Below the pieces are notes generated by a model, which saw only the letters and a program-made list of their open reading frames with translations, did not search any database and was not told the origin of the DNA. Positions 34,146 through 45,645 of a stretch of DNA of 64,000 bases are shown in pieces (position 1 is the first letter of the stretch; each line of letters begins with the position of its first letter). The stretch comes from Nemopilema nomurai (lineage: Eukaryota; Cnidaria; Scyphozoa; Rhizostomeae; Rhizostomatidae): positions 1 through 64,000 of the forward strand of contig ML133427.1 of assembly GCA_003864495.1 (NCBI GenBank), given 5' to 3'. The translations under genes and the position numbers were made by a program.

Positions 34146-34620
34146 TCACGGCAGGGGCGGCGTTGGGGGGTAATCGAGGTAATCGCTGATTACCTATTTT
34201 TTCAAGAATTTTGGGGCTCTTTTATTACTCGCAAAATGACGAAAAACAAGGCAGTTTTGAGAAGTTGTTGCGCCGTAACACCAAGGTAGAGCCCTTTCCT
34301 TGCGCTTTCGCTCTATTTTCCATGGTTTCACAGAGAGTCGATAATTCGCTGAAAATCCCTTTGCAAACATCGCTTTTGTTGAATGTGACAGCTTGAATTT
34401 GCGATTAGGATGGCCATGCCAACATAACACGACGGCGCAAGGTAATCGTGGTCCTTCCTGATTACCTCGCAATTGTCTTCTTGGGCGTCGTGACGTAGTT
34501 CCCCCATTGGACAGATGGCTTTAAAAATTTCTATTGACTATGGAAATCAACCAGGGGCAAGGTAGTTAAATCAACCAGCGATTACCTTGCCCTTTTGGAG
34601 GCCAGGAGCATAGGGCCGTG
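34146..34620. repeat. Region with recurrent GGTAATC/GATTACC words
   Basis: GGTAATCG or its complement CGATTACC/GATTACC occurs at about 34169, 34178, 34188, 34441, 34460 and 34580, partly as a tight inverted pair (34169-34195). The block starts with CAGGGGCGGCG (34152), a hAT-like terminus, but I found no matching right end. The element is undefined. Confidence 0.4.
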
Positions 34621-35232
34621 CAGGACAGGCATGGGGCTGTTGGAATCCCGCGGGAAAAGGGCCGCAAGCCTACGGCCTAATATCGCAACGTAACAGTACC
34701 AGTACTAACAGTACCAATTAAAAAATAACATTATACCTGATCAATATCTTCATGAGCATGATACACCATCGAAAATGATAACCGTATCTGAAAAGAGATA
34801 TTAATAAAGTTTCAAATTCAAATCCTGAGAATTCGCGTATAAATTTAGCATCAAGAATAGAAGCAAGAGAATTTTCAAAGACCTTACAAAACAATACGAT
34901 TTCCAGTCAATGCTGGGAATGGCGTGCGATCGCACGCCTCAAATAATGAAGTTTGGAGAATATTTTTATTTCCTTAAGAAGCAGGATAGTCGCCGCCTTT
35001 TCGATTCTTAGCCCAAATTAAGGCCACCATTGAACTTCACAGAGACAGTTGTTGTTATATGCTGGTTTCCGTTTCCGTGTTAAAAGGCTGAAACACGCGG
35101 TCAGTTCATACAGATCAGCTTTTTTATCATCTTTGGCTTATCGATGCACCCGTTTACACGATGAGTCAAAACTGACGACTAAGTATCATTTTTCTTCATT
35201 TTATGATGGTGGCGACACAAATGGTGCTCTAG

Positions 35233-35860
35233 TTATAGCCGTGGTGTCAAAACGAAAAAAGAGAGCTTAAAAAGGGGATTGTCACGAATGTTGAAGATTG
35301 CACTTCGCGCAGAGTCAACAATGTTGGATGAGGTGGTCAAGTGATCCAACATTGTTTGTTGTAAATGTAGATAACAATCAACGTTAATGGGAGATGCACA
35401 TGGAGAGCAAATGGTAGGATGGCTTAAGGCTGTTATTTCTACAGGCTTACCTTGTGTTTCTAACTTGAGCTTAACTAGGCCACACTTATGCTTCTGATAA
35501 CTATTAGTCCGAAACGTATTGAGACTCAATACCTGTAGAAATAGGCGTTAACCCTAGCTTATCCTTCAACTCATTGGTAATGTAACTGCGCTGACTACCT
35601 AAGTCTAACAATATTCTAATTGGTACCTGGTTTCTGGGCTCCACATAAGCGTTCGTTCGTGCCATTTGCAGCAAAACGTTCTTTTTGACATTTCCGTGTG
35701 TTGTGGCAGTCACTGTTCTTGTGTCATGATTCTCAGGTATATCACTATTTCCTCCATTGCAAAGCGACTGGTGATGGGAGTCTCTGTAATTTCTGCAGCT
35801 TCCTTTTCTGTCACAATTTCTCGCCAACGTCCTGACTTATACAATCGTTCCTTTCGAACT
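35233..35860 (-). pseudogene. BEL/Pao-type retrotransposon fragment: zinc knuckle remnant and protease
   Basis: The frame at 35827-35504 carries a damaged Cys/His knuckle (NCDRKGSCRNYRDSHHQSLC), then the retroviral-type aspartic protease start ILLDLGSQRSYITNEL. A second frame (35529-35233) continues it with SYQKHKCGLVKLKLE and ITALSHPTICSP, in the same order as in the element at 46267-46019. A frameshift separates the two parts near 35530. No reverse transcriptase follows, so it is a decayed, truncated copy. Confidence 0.75.
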
Positions 35861-36299
35861 TTCAAGTCGGTGATAATTGCTTTGAAGTCTTTTGTTTGAG
35901 TGAATAGTTAACACGCTCTGAAAGAAGAGTGTTGAGAGTGGAGAGTGATTTTGAAAGGAGAAGATGGCGATGGAGATCGAAAGATAGGAAAGAACTGGCG
36001 GTAACTCGCATGGACAGTTTTAGATTAGTAACCTTTTAACCGTTGTTTGATATATATTCAGATATTTGTTGGTAGCATGTTGGTAGGTAGATATTTGCTT
36101 ATGTTGTTCATGTTTTCGTATTATTTTGTTGTTTGTTATGGTTGTTTGCTGAAGGATAGGCCGTTGGAATTTTCGATTGATCGGGCATTGGGCATCCGAA
36201 CCTAGGTGGGGAATAATATTTAAACTCTGAAAGGTTCCCAACACGCACTCGTTGAGCTCGTCCATGATTGTTTTCAGCAACGTTTTGTATCAGTTTCAT

Positions 36300-36535
36300 C
36301 GACTGTCTTCACAGCAAGCAAACGTTCCTCTGTAGCTCTGTTCCTGACTGACTCTGACTGACTTAAAAATTATATTTATACTGATTAATATAAGAATAAA
36401 TTTGCTGACGAGGGATGAGAGAGGATGATGACATGGTGATGTAATGAGGATGGAAAAGTCTAAGCTTGGGAGCGAGAAACGATGTGTCAGCATGACATGG
36501 TGTGACAATGGAACGTAGACAAAGGAGTCACTACA
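36300..36535 (-). repeat. Possible LTR
   Basis: Read on the minus strand, TGTAGTGACTCC begins at 36535, directly after GGTGGCGTAGAGG, which resembles a polypurine tract. Within the next 200 nt comes TATAAATATAA, a TATA-like element. No second copy was found for comparison, so the LTR call is tentative. Confidence 0.3.
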
Positions 36536-36582
36536 CCTCTACGCCACCTTGATGCACGTATCTCACTACCAATGCCTACTGT

Positions 36583-36839
36583 TCTATTTTGCTATTATCA
36601 GGAGTTTCATCTGTGATTATTGAATACGCAATAGCTTCTTTGACACGTTTGATTGTTTCCTTTCTGATGGCTGATCCTATCATTGCGATGTACTGATTCT
36701 GGATTTCGGGGCTCAAATATTTTGCATTTTCTGTTGAAATAAATAAAATGTTAAATTGAGAAGTTTCATCTGTGCAAAAAGGTGACAAAGTGAAATTTGA
36801 AAAACCTTGGAGAGAAGGAGTTGCAGAAAGCGCAGCCAA
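36583..36839 (-). pseudogene. hAT transposase fragment (ZMYM1/TTF-type zinc-finger relatives)
   Basis: The minus frame contains ENAKYLSPEIQNQYIAMIG, then RKETIKRVKEAIAYSIITDE. This matches the region leading to the first catalytic Asp in ZMYM1-like hAT transposases, where IIADE is usual. Both ends are cut off and no flanking domains remain, so it is a small relic. Confidence 0.65.
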
Positions 36840-37214
36840 TTTCGAAAACTTATGAAATACAGGGTGCCTGAGTAGTGAGCTGTTATTTTCCCGAATGCGC
36901 TTTCCCTAATCCTTGTTTTCTACTTATTTATCTGGTGCACTAAACAGATGCTCGTCAAGAATAGGATCCATTGTAAATGTCTGAATGTATTAGCTCCTTA
37001 GGATAGTGTTGTTTTATAAATTGAAGAGAGAGACTCCAATAGACACAACGAAAATGCAGTATTTTCTCTCCATCATTCATATATGAATGCTATTCTCGTC
37101 TGCTCAATTACAAATCAACGACTCCCAAATTTAAAGTATGGCAACAATATATACGTTAGTGGGCTAACTAATCGGAAGCTATAAATGTATATGGGCGTAA
37201 CACTAACTACACTT

Positions 37215-39202
37215 AGGCCCCGTTTACACGAGAGTAAGGCCCCGTTTACACGGGAACGGATCCGCTTGGATCCGTACCCAAACTGGCTACGATAGGCCTT
37301 GCGTTTACACGGGCACGGTAGGATCCGTATCTTTTCTGGGAAAGATCCGTACCTTTTTGGGTACGATTAGAAAGCGAATCCATTTGGATCCGTACCTTCA
37401 TCGGCGCCGTGTAAACGGGTGGATACGGATCCGCAAAGGCACGGCAGTGAAACGAGACCACCAAATCGAAAATTAAAGGACTTATGCCACCTAATTTGGC
37501 GCCAAATTTTTTTCGTTTGATAATGGTAAGTAATGACTATCTGAACATATCTGCAAAATATTTTCACTTAATGGGGGTTTTTAAAGCCCCCAAAACGATC
37601 GCTCAAATTTTGGCGGGAAACCCGTCACATGATGCTGTGACGTAGAAGTTGACAACCTCCGCACTGTAGGCATTGCTTCGTATAGGCCTTCTACCCGGTA
37701 AGTGCACTTGGGCATCATTTCTTTTGGAATTTTTTCATAGGTATGGATCCATATCTTTGTAAAATAATTGTTTATTGGTTAAAAATTAAGAGATCATTTG
37801 AAATTAGAAAAATATGCCTCACGGATGCACGCAGGCAGTACGGGGAGTGCCGGCAGACATCACAAATTTCCACGGGACGGAACTTTGCGGAAGCTCTGGG
37901 TGGCACAAATAAAGTGAGAATGTTTTAGTGTAAGTCGGCACTCAAGAGATTGTCGGCACCCAAACTTTACTTATTCTTAGGTTCTATTAACTTGAGGGCC
38001 TCCGACGAAGGGGGTCCGGGGGGCGTGCCCCCCCCCACTTTTTTTGTAAAACAATAGAGTTTTTCTAAATATCTTTTGTTATGATTCTTAAAGTCTTCCT
38101 TGGCCCCTCAACTTTCCAACCTGCGTCGAAGCCCGTGTAATAACTATATACTGACAAGGCCGTAGACACATAAAAATTATTGGGGATTTGGGGCGGGGCA
38201 CCTTCATTCTAAGTGAATGCTTATTCATGCGACAACTAACGAAGCCAGAATAACTGACTATGCAAGTCCTTAGCTGCTGCAATCTGTTGACATCCAATGA
38301 CATCAGCCTGTTTCTCCATAACCCGTGGACCACAACTACACAACTTCCGCATGTGCACCTAACATTTTTTAATGCTGTATTATCAATCATCCAAGATTTT
38401 TTTGATGTTCTATAACTGAACGAGTAAATTTAATTATTGTTAAAGTCTAGTTTCAAAACCAGTTATACAACAACCTTCCACCCAAGCAAATTTAATGCAA
38501 AAAAGAAGGAAGGTTTGTTAAAGAGCCGAAATTATACGTGATCTGATATCATGCATTTTTCGAGTAAAAGCGAAAAAAATATCATTAGTATTCCCAATTC
38601 GATAACTTTGCTCTAACTCCATCTCGTTTCCTCATTACCGTTCCTAGTCGATCCTGATGAACTTGAAGTCCCGTCATTCGCCGCGTTATCCCTTCGTAAA
38701 TGTGGTTCAAAGTTGTAAGGTACAACTTCCATTCCATAGCTATCGCCATTAACCGAATCTGTTTCGGAATCACTCATTTTTAGCAAACCAGATCCTTTTT
38801 GTGCGCGAGTAGACGGAAGCCCTGTACGTTTCTAGTGTGGCCGGTCTCGGATTGTCACTTCTACGTCACGCGGTCACGTGATATTTTCGTAAAATTGCGT
38901 CCACGGCCCCCTCCAAATAGAATTTTTGTCGAAAAACTTCAAAATACCTAATTTTGACCTATTTCCCACTGAAAGCATCAATTAAATGACATAGTAAAAT
39001 AGGTGGCATAAATCCTTTAACAATCACCTTGTAATTGCGCATGCTTAAAAGGAAAGATTTGCTTTTGGTTCGTTCCCGTGTAAACGCGTTATAGTTTAGG
39101 ATCCGATCTCGTGTAAACTCTTGTGGATCGTACCCATATCGTACCTAAAAGGTCCGGATCTTTTGGATCCGTTCCTTTTTCTCTCGTGTAAACGGGGCCT
39201 TA
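37215..39202. mobile_element. Inverted-repeat element with GGCCCCGTTTACACG ends, interrupted by a TTAA element
   Basis: The left end reads AGGCCCCGTTTACACGAGAG at 37215, with a second TAAGGCCCCGTTTACACGGG at 37235. The right end is CTCTCGTGTAAACGGGGCCT ending at 39200. Close to both ends the word GGATCCGTACC or GATCCG recurs (about six times on the left between 37258 and 37435, several on the right between 39100 and 39175). The middle is occupied by the element at 37477-39016; without it this element is only about 450 bp and non-coding. Confidence 0.75.
37477..39016 (-). mobile_element. TTAA-flanked transposon, copy 1 (1540 bp)
   Basis: It starts AGGACTTATGCCACCTA and ends TAGGTGGCATAAATCCT, inverted termini of about 17 bp, flanked by TTAA on both sides (37473-37476 and 39017-39020). 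TTAA duplication is typical of piggyBac and Kolobok elements, so one of these is likely. Copy 2 is at 47436-48854. On the minus strand an ATG at 38776 opens a short acidic ORF (MSDSETDSVNGDSYG) followed by VPYNFEPHL; the plus strand has a 61-residue ORF (37743-37928) kept in both copies. No full transposase is visible. Confidence 0.8.
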
Positions 39203-39229
39203 ATATTCCCCTAAGTGTATTGAACAAAT

Positions 39230-39909
39230 TAGAATAGTCGCGTTGCTATAATAACTAACACATTAGCATAGTTACTCCGGTACCCACGCAACAATGACAT
39301 AATTAATTACGAATCGCGGAATAACGCGCTCTATCGCGGGTTTCCCGACAGGATCTGTTTGTGAAACGAACTCGACGAATTCTTTAAAAATTCCTCTGTT
39401 TGCAGAGTCTACATCTTCTTGATGCCCTCGAAAAGCCAAATTCAGCTTCCCCAAAACCCTCGTGATATCGAACAACTTTCCTATGATCGTACAGTTATTT
39501 TTACTTACCAAAGAAATGCATGTAAGATATGGTAGAATGTCTTCCTCTATATTTAAAAGAAATTAGATATTTTTTGGGGAAAAATATGGCAGCAATCTTA
39601 CCTTTTTAAGTTTATATGATGCTACGATTGACACAACCCCTGCGAAGAAATTTCGGTTAAAAATTAAAACTTTATCTTTCCTCCTTAGTTGAGATTGAGA
39701 GGGTTAACAAAATTAATGCTTTGTGTTTAATGTATTTTTGATATTCTATATACAGCATAACAGAACATATTAAACGTACGGTTTCAACCCGTGCTAAACT
39801 CAACTCCTACACGAATCTATAATTGAATATTATTGAATAAGTGCATAATTGGTCCTGTCACGTGACAACTTATTATCTGACTTCGAACCAGGGGGTTGCC
39901 TTTCCAACA
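39230..39909 (-). repeat. 3' LTR of the minus-strand BEL/Pao element (inner end defined)
   Basis: On the minus strand a purine tract ACCGGGGGAGTG is followed by TGTTGGAAAGGCAACC starting at about 39909. This is the expected junction of polypurine tract and 3' LTR, about 95 nt after the last stop codon of the element's coding region. The outer end of the LTR could not be fixed; 39230 is only a rough limit. Confidence 0.5.
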
Positions 39910-40004
39910 CACTCCCCCGGTTTGATTCACAACGTGATCAAACATCTACAGCTTAAGATAACATAACGAATGTTAATAACAAAACAATGTTTCAAGTTAC
40001 AATG

Positions 40005-40690
40005 TCATAGGTAACATTTTATAAAACGAATTAACTGTGCGTCTTTTCTTAACAATTCACCTATAATGGCTGCATTACTTTTAGATCTACCCCTTGGCTG
40101 AAATGGTAATGCAGTAGATGTTGCGTTTTGCTGCTGCGTAGGCGTTGTGCTCGCATGCTGCTGCGCGGGCGTATTGGCAGGCTGGGCTGACTTGGTTAAC
40201 TGCTTGTCAGGAGGCAAGTGAGAAGTTTCAATTTCCAAAGGAATCAAATATTTCAAAGACCTTGCCAATACCTTCTTATTCTCGTCACTTGACATTATTG
40301 AAACCTTGGCTGATCTTGTTGAGCCATCAGCTCGAACTAAGAGTTCTTCTTCTTTAAACAGCTTCCAGAAAGCTCTCTTTACCTGCTCATTTCGAATGAT
40401 ACAAGCATCATTAATTTTTATGTTAGGATTAACAATGAATTGTTACGAGGTTTATACTTACCTAACAAACTAAATAGGTATTCCTTCTTCCAACGATTAG
40501 TGAATTGAAACAGAAGTCTTCGGTTGTATTTTGCTTTTTTAGATAGTCCTCCGTAGGTGTTAACAATTTCAAAATACGCATCGTTGGAAACACTACTCAT
40601 GTTTCTACCATTGATTAATTGTGATGGTGTGAGAGGGTACGATATTCCGTCACTATCATCGACTACGTAAGTAAGAGGGCGTGCAACTTT
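40005..40690 (-). pseudogene. BEL/Pao integrase C-terminal region (3' part of the split minus-strand element)
   Basis: Read 40690 to 40005: RPLTYVVDDSDG, PLTPSQLINGR, FTNRWKKEYLFSLLGKY, then KRAFWKLFKEEELLVRADGS and KYLIPLEI. This order (LTP-x-LINGR, W-KEYL, W-L-x-EEL, D-G, LIPLE) is the usual end of a BEL/Pao polyprotein. One frame change between the two ORF pieces near 40410 shows decay. The homology stops abruptly at about 40700, where the inserted block begins; the matching upstream part is at 45640-47020. Confidence 0.8.
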
Positions 40691-40859
40691 GTCCCGCTTC
40701 CTAAATGCCTGGTTTCCATATAGCCGTAACGATCGGACGGCTGCCTGCGATGCGTCACGGATCGATGACAGACATGTCGCTTACAGTCTTTTTTGAATGG
40801 GCATATGCTGTGCACATGCTGTGATCGGAAGGGTCGGAAAAGTTGATTTGGTTCTACAG

Positions 40860-41640
40860 CTCAGCTCTGCGCAATGTTGACTGGCCTAAACGAACAGCAG
40901 CTACCAGAGGCACGTCGTCGATTTGAAGGCTCCGAGTCGGTGGATAGATGGCCGTTCATATTCAAAGAATTCAAGAAGAAGGGGTACGTGACTTTGTTCC
41001 AAGAAGATTCAAGTCTCTATGGCACATTCAATTATCGACTTCACGGGTTTAAAGACCAGCTGAAGGACCATTACGCTCGGCCGTTTTACACTGTCGGTGA
41101 TAAAATGAAGCCCAAAGGCGGCACACGTTAAGCCTGAAATACACGATCAGTTTTTAATTGACAGCTTTCAGTCTTCAGTCAAAAACTGATCGTGTATTTA
41201 GCAAAAACTGATAAAAACTGATGCTTTAATGACCTTCAGTTTTTGACAGAAGAAGTTGAACACGTCCAAATTCGTCAGTTTTTGACTGATTGAATTTCTA
41301 TTCATTGATGTAGACTCCATTGTTTAAAGCTGGCGCCCCTATAATCCCCTTGCGCAAGATTGCCAAATACCTTACAGTGGCTGCAAGTTGAATATTTGTA
41401 ATGGACGACGATCTAGCCAAATTTTTAACAGATTTAAAAAAACAAAGGGCATTTAGACAACACCATTCTTTTTATTTTCGGTGACCTGGGGTATCAGAGT
41501 TTAGATCTTCAGTCGAAGGAAAACTAGAAGAGAGGCTGCCGCACATGTCAATCACATTGCCAAAATGGTTCAAGCACATGCACAGCGAGCTGTATAAAGC
41601 AATTGTTGCAAACGCGAAAGGCTTTCATGGAGGAAATGAG
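40860..41640 (+). pseudogene. DUF229 (sulfatase-like) gene fragment
   Basis: 40860-41131 follows a good acceptor (GGTTCTACAG) and encodes AMLTGLNEQQLPEARRRFEG, DRWPFIFKEFKKKGYVT and YGTFNYRLHGFKDQLKDHY, characteristic of the DUF229 family. A second block at about 41460-41637 encodes VEGKLEERLPHMSITLPKWF, the family's downstream motif, but it is preceded by frameshift/stop damage around FYFR. The central part between the two blocks is missing and a palindromic MITE lies there. The last bases run directly into the BEL gag frame. It is a broken piece of a host gene embedded in mobile DNA. Confidence 0.7.
41137..41199. repeat. Perfect 19-bp inverted repeat (hairpin MITE end)
   Basis: AAATACACGATCAGTTTTT (41137-41155) and its exact reverse complement (41181-41199) flank a 25-bp loop. 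AAAAACTGAT is repeated twice more directly downstream (41203 and 41213), and CAGTTTTTGAC follows. It lies between the two DUF229 fragments. The ACACGATCA core is shared with about 5167. Confidence 0.85.
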
Positions 41641-44600
41641 GATTAGACAGCAGGAGCGTGAAGAGGAATGGTGCCGAAAGAAATTAGAACTGGAGAAAGA
41701 AGCTGCCGAGAAATGCTACCATAAAGAGAAAGAAAAGGTTCAATCAGTCAAACTGCAGAAATACACCATCACGCCGTTTAAAGGAGAGTACAGGGACTGG
41801 TTGCGTTTTTGGACTCAGTTCATGGTGGAAGTTGATGGATCGGGAATCTCGGGTATAAGCAAGTTCAACCACCTCTTGGAATTGGTGACAGGAAGGCCGA
41901 GAGTGATGTAAGCACAATGGATGTAATGCTGCCAGTTCACTTGATATTGGGTACCTCTGACTTTCAAAGAATCAGAACCACTGAGCCATTGGTACTAGGC
42001 CCTAACCCTGATTGCGACCCTGGAGCAGAGTTCACCATGCTTGGTTGGACTCTGAGTGGAAGAACAGCTAGCAATGACCTGAGAAGAGTCTACTGCTGAC
42101 CTCAACCCGAGACGAGTTTGAACAAATGTGTTCACTGGAGATACTTGGATTGTCAGACGAAGCTTGTAGCGATGAAGAGTTCCACGAGAATTTCAAAAGA
42201 AATCGAAAGCGGCTGAGTGATGGAACCTACTCGACGAGGTTACCTTGGAAGATGGACCACTGCAAGTTGCCAACGAACAGCGATTATTCAATGGGCAGGT
42301 TGCGAAGCACGACTCGAAAACTGGAGCAGCTTCAGAAATTGGAGGAATACAATGAAGTTATGGTGGATCAGCTAAAGGAGGGCATCTTAGAAGAGGTTCC
42401 GGAGCAGCCAACTGGTGATGTTGTTCATTATGTACCCCACCAGCCTGTCATCCGAGAAGAAGCAGAAACAACGAAAATGCGAATTGTATACGACTGGTGA
42501 GCCCGGCCCAACAGCCAAGTATTTTTGATATACTACTGCGAAACTGCACAAAAAGTACTGCATCACTGGTGATGTTAAAAAGGCATTCCTACAGATCAAA
42601 CTTGACACTGCAGACAGAGATACACAAAGATTATTTTGGTACAATAACCTAGAGGAAAGGAGGATTATCGCATACCGGTTCACCAGAGTCAAATTTGGCT
42701 CAGGTCCAAGTCCATATATCTTGGGTGCAACCTTTGAGAAGCATCTTTAACAGTATAAAGAAGAATTTCCACAGACTGTGAAAGACCTCCAGGATAACAC
42801 ATATGTCGATGATGCCAAGCTGGTAGAGACAGGGTGCAGGAACTGGTGAAGTTCAAGGAAGAAGCAACTAAAATTATGAGTGAAGGAGGATTCCACCTAC
42901 ACAAATGGCATAGCAACGCTACAACCGAAGATGAAACAACGAAACAGACGACAGAAAATGAAGAAGAAGAAACCACGTTTGCCAAGGCCAGTGTTGGAAC
43001 TAATCCTAGCGTGACAAGGATCTTGGGAATACTATGGAACACCAGCAACGATCAGTTGACAATCAGTTTCTAAAAGTGCGTAGAGAAGGAACACAGTGGG
43101 GCAATAACGAAGCGAAAGATGTTGTCAACCATCAACTCCGTATTTGACTTGTTAGGACTGGCATCACCTGTGGTTATTACTGGGAAAATCCTGTACAGCC
43201 AAGTCTGTCTAAAAAAAAGCCAATGGGATGAAGAAGTACCAACCGACATCAGTGGCCTATGGAAAAGATGGATCAATTGTTTGGCAAAAACACCTTCAGT
43301 TTCTGTTCCCAGAAGTGTGGTTAATGGTGAAGTGGTCAGAATGGAACTGCATGGGTTTGCGGACGCAAGCAAGTCAGCCTTTTCAGCAGCAGTGTACATT
43401 GTATCATTCTACTCCACTTCAGAAGTCAGCCAACGATTGCTTGTATCGAAGTCACGAATTGCTCCAAAGAAAAGCATACCTCGTCTTGAACTTGTTGGCG
43501 CACACACATTAAGCAGACTTGTGAATCATGTTGGAAAAACACTAGAAGAGTACAAGATCAAAGAATGTCATGGATGGTTGGACAGCAAAACGGTGTTGCA
43601 TTGGTTGGAAGGCAGAGGCACGTGGACGCAATTCGTCCGCAACAGAACAAGGGTCATAAAAGAAAGCAACCTAACTGGATGGCACTATGTCCCTGCTGGA
43701 GAGAACCCGAGTGACTTGGGCACAAGAGGAGTCACCCCGGAGAAACTTGGCAGATTGTGGTTTAATGGACCAGACTGGTTGCACAACGAAGAAAAATGGC
43801 GAAGTCAACCAGAAATCAAGGAAACAAAAAACGGAGAGTGAAACTCTGCCCAGGAAGGAAAGGCAATTGCTCATCCAGGAAGAAAACAGCGATTTTGATC
43901 GATTGGGTGTACTGTTGACAAAGTTCCCATTCTGGAAGATGGTAAGAATAACAGCCTTTATGCTGAGGTTCATAAGGAAATGTCGAGGCCTGAAGATGGA
44001 AAGAGTCATGCTAGCACCAGAAGAAATCGAGGGGGCAAAGTTGCTTTGGATCAGAAGAGCACAGGAATCAGAAGAAGTTGCCATTGCATCTGATTGCAGA
44101 AGGGTGCAAACGGGGTGTGGAGATGCAACGGAAGAATTCCAGGGTATACGCCAATATTCCTGCCAATAAATCATAAGCTGGTACAGTCCATGATTGAGCA
44201 AAGTTACGTGAAAACACTTCACGGGGCAGTTTCAATGACGATGTGCGACATGAGAGAAAGATTTTGGGTGCAAAAGCTTCGTTCACTAGTGAAGAGGGTA
44301 GTCCACAACTGTAATCAGTGCTAGAGTTACGGAGTAAAGCCACTGCCAGCTCCAACACAGGCGATGTTACCAGATATCAGGAGTCAGCTTGGTGACCCGT
44401 TCTCATTCACAGGTGTAGACTTTGCTGGACCCATAACGTACAAGGTCAAAAAGGGAACATTTGGCAAATGCTACATCGCTTTGTTTACGTGTGCCAGCAC
44501 CAGGGCCGTGCACTTGAAGCTTTGCAAAGACCTTTCAGCGTTAGAATTCAAAAAGGCAATGAAAGAATTTGTGGCCAGAAGATGACCTCCACAAGTCATA

Positions 44601-45488
44601 GTAAGTGACAACGGCAAGACGTTTGTCTCAACGAGCAAGTGGTTGAAGACCCTTAAAAAGAACGAAGACTTGATGAACTACTTGGCGGCTACTAGAGAAT
44701 AAAGTGGAAGTTTAACCTCTCTCGTGTACCATGGTGGGGAGGTTTCTTCGAAAGATTGATTGGCATCATGAAGAGAAGCCTATCAAAGGTAATTGGCAAG
44801 AAACTTCTCGCTTTTTCAGAGCTTGAGGAAGTCCTTCTCGATGTGGAATGTGTAATGAACAACCGACTCTTGTGCTATCAGGGATAAGAGCTTAAAGATC
44901 AAGTAATCACACCAAACGTTTTGCTGCGAGGAAAGCCTGCAATCATATTAGAAGACGATTTGGAGAAATTTTCACCGGAGTGCAAAGTAACAAAGCGACT
45001 GACGCTCTTGAAGAAGAGCAAGGAACAATTACAGAAACGCTGGATGAGCGTGTATCTCCATGCACTTGAAGAGAGACAAATCAAGTATGGCACAAAAGCT
45101 GCTCGTGTTCCAAATGTTGTTGCAGTAGTCTTGCTTAAGGAAGACACAAAAAATAAGGCACTCTGGAGGCTTGGAAGGGTTATGGCAAACATCACCGGAA
45201 AAGATGGCATTATTCGCGGAGTCAAGATCAGATTAGGAAACGGGATGTCGTAGAACGCCCACTACAATTACTTTGCGATCTAGAAATCGGGGGAGTAGAT
45301 GATGACATCACTAAGTTAAATCCAAAGGCAGTAGAGTTTGTAACAATGGTATCTGCAACCAGAAAGGCGAAGGAAACTGCTAGAGACATGATTGTTGCAT
45401 GTGGAATTCAAGAAGACGATGGAGAATAATAGACATTATTAACGAAGAACAATATTAAAACTGTGATCACATTTTAATAGGGGGAGGG
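41603..45488 (+). mobile_element. Decayed BEL/Pao retrotransposon, plus strand, 5'-truncated
   Basis: In order: gag with KYTITPFKGEYRDWLRFW (41603-41911); a jump into the end of the protease region (VHLILGTSDFQRI, 41917-42099), so the zinc knuckles are deleted; RT start HQPVIREEAETTKMRIVYDW (42126-42500) and the YVDD active-site motif near 42805; RNase H with GFADASKSAFSAAVY and WLDSKTVLHWL (43119-43841); integrase zinc region and core with HNCNQC, GVDFAGP and SDNGKTF (44094-44650); and a C-terminal part with WRLGRV. In-frame stops and frame changes occur at least near 42098, 42498, 42838, 43072, 43841, 44323 and 44583. It ends at a purine tract (45478-45488) before a TGTT LTR start. It cannot be active. 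Confidence 0.88.
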
Positions 45489-45645
45489 TGTTCGAAATAA
45501 TGCTACCCTAAGCATGGTTATATTTAACAATTACGCTTCACTTTCCTTGTATATGTAGCAAAATTGGTTATTGCATAGCACCTTAGTGAATCCCCTTGTG
45601 TCTCGAATGTTCTGTCTTCGGGACGCAGCACTACGCAGAGTTATG
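45489..45645 (+). repeat. 3' LTR remnant of the plus-strand BEL/Pao element
   Basis: TGTTCGAAATAATGCTACCC begins immediately after the polypurine tract GGGGGAGGG. The sequence then meets minus-strand coding DNA of the other BEL element at about 45640, so the LTR is short or truncated. No 5' LTR copy was found. Confidence 0.55.

Noticed and set aside
34146..34620. hAT element starting at CAGGGGCGGCG
   Set aside because: No matching inverted right end or target duplication found, so only the word cluster is reported.
36300..36535. 5' LTR and primer-binding site of a retroelement
   Set aside because: A candidate LTR start is present but no convincing primer-binding site or second LTR was found; kept only as a low-confidence repeat.
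37743..37928. 61-residue ORF conserved in both TTAA copies as a true gene
   Set aside because: Near identity of the two copies is expected from a recent common source; there is no independent sign of selection. Kept only as part of the element.
41603..45488. Intact, possibly active BEL/Pao retrotransposon
   Set aside because: Several in-frame stops and frame changes, missing zinc knuckles and most of the protease, and no 5' LTR.
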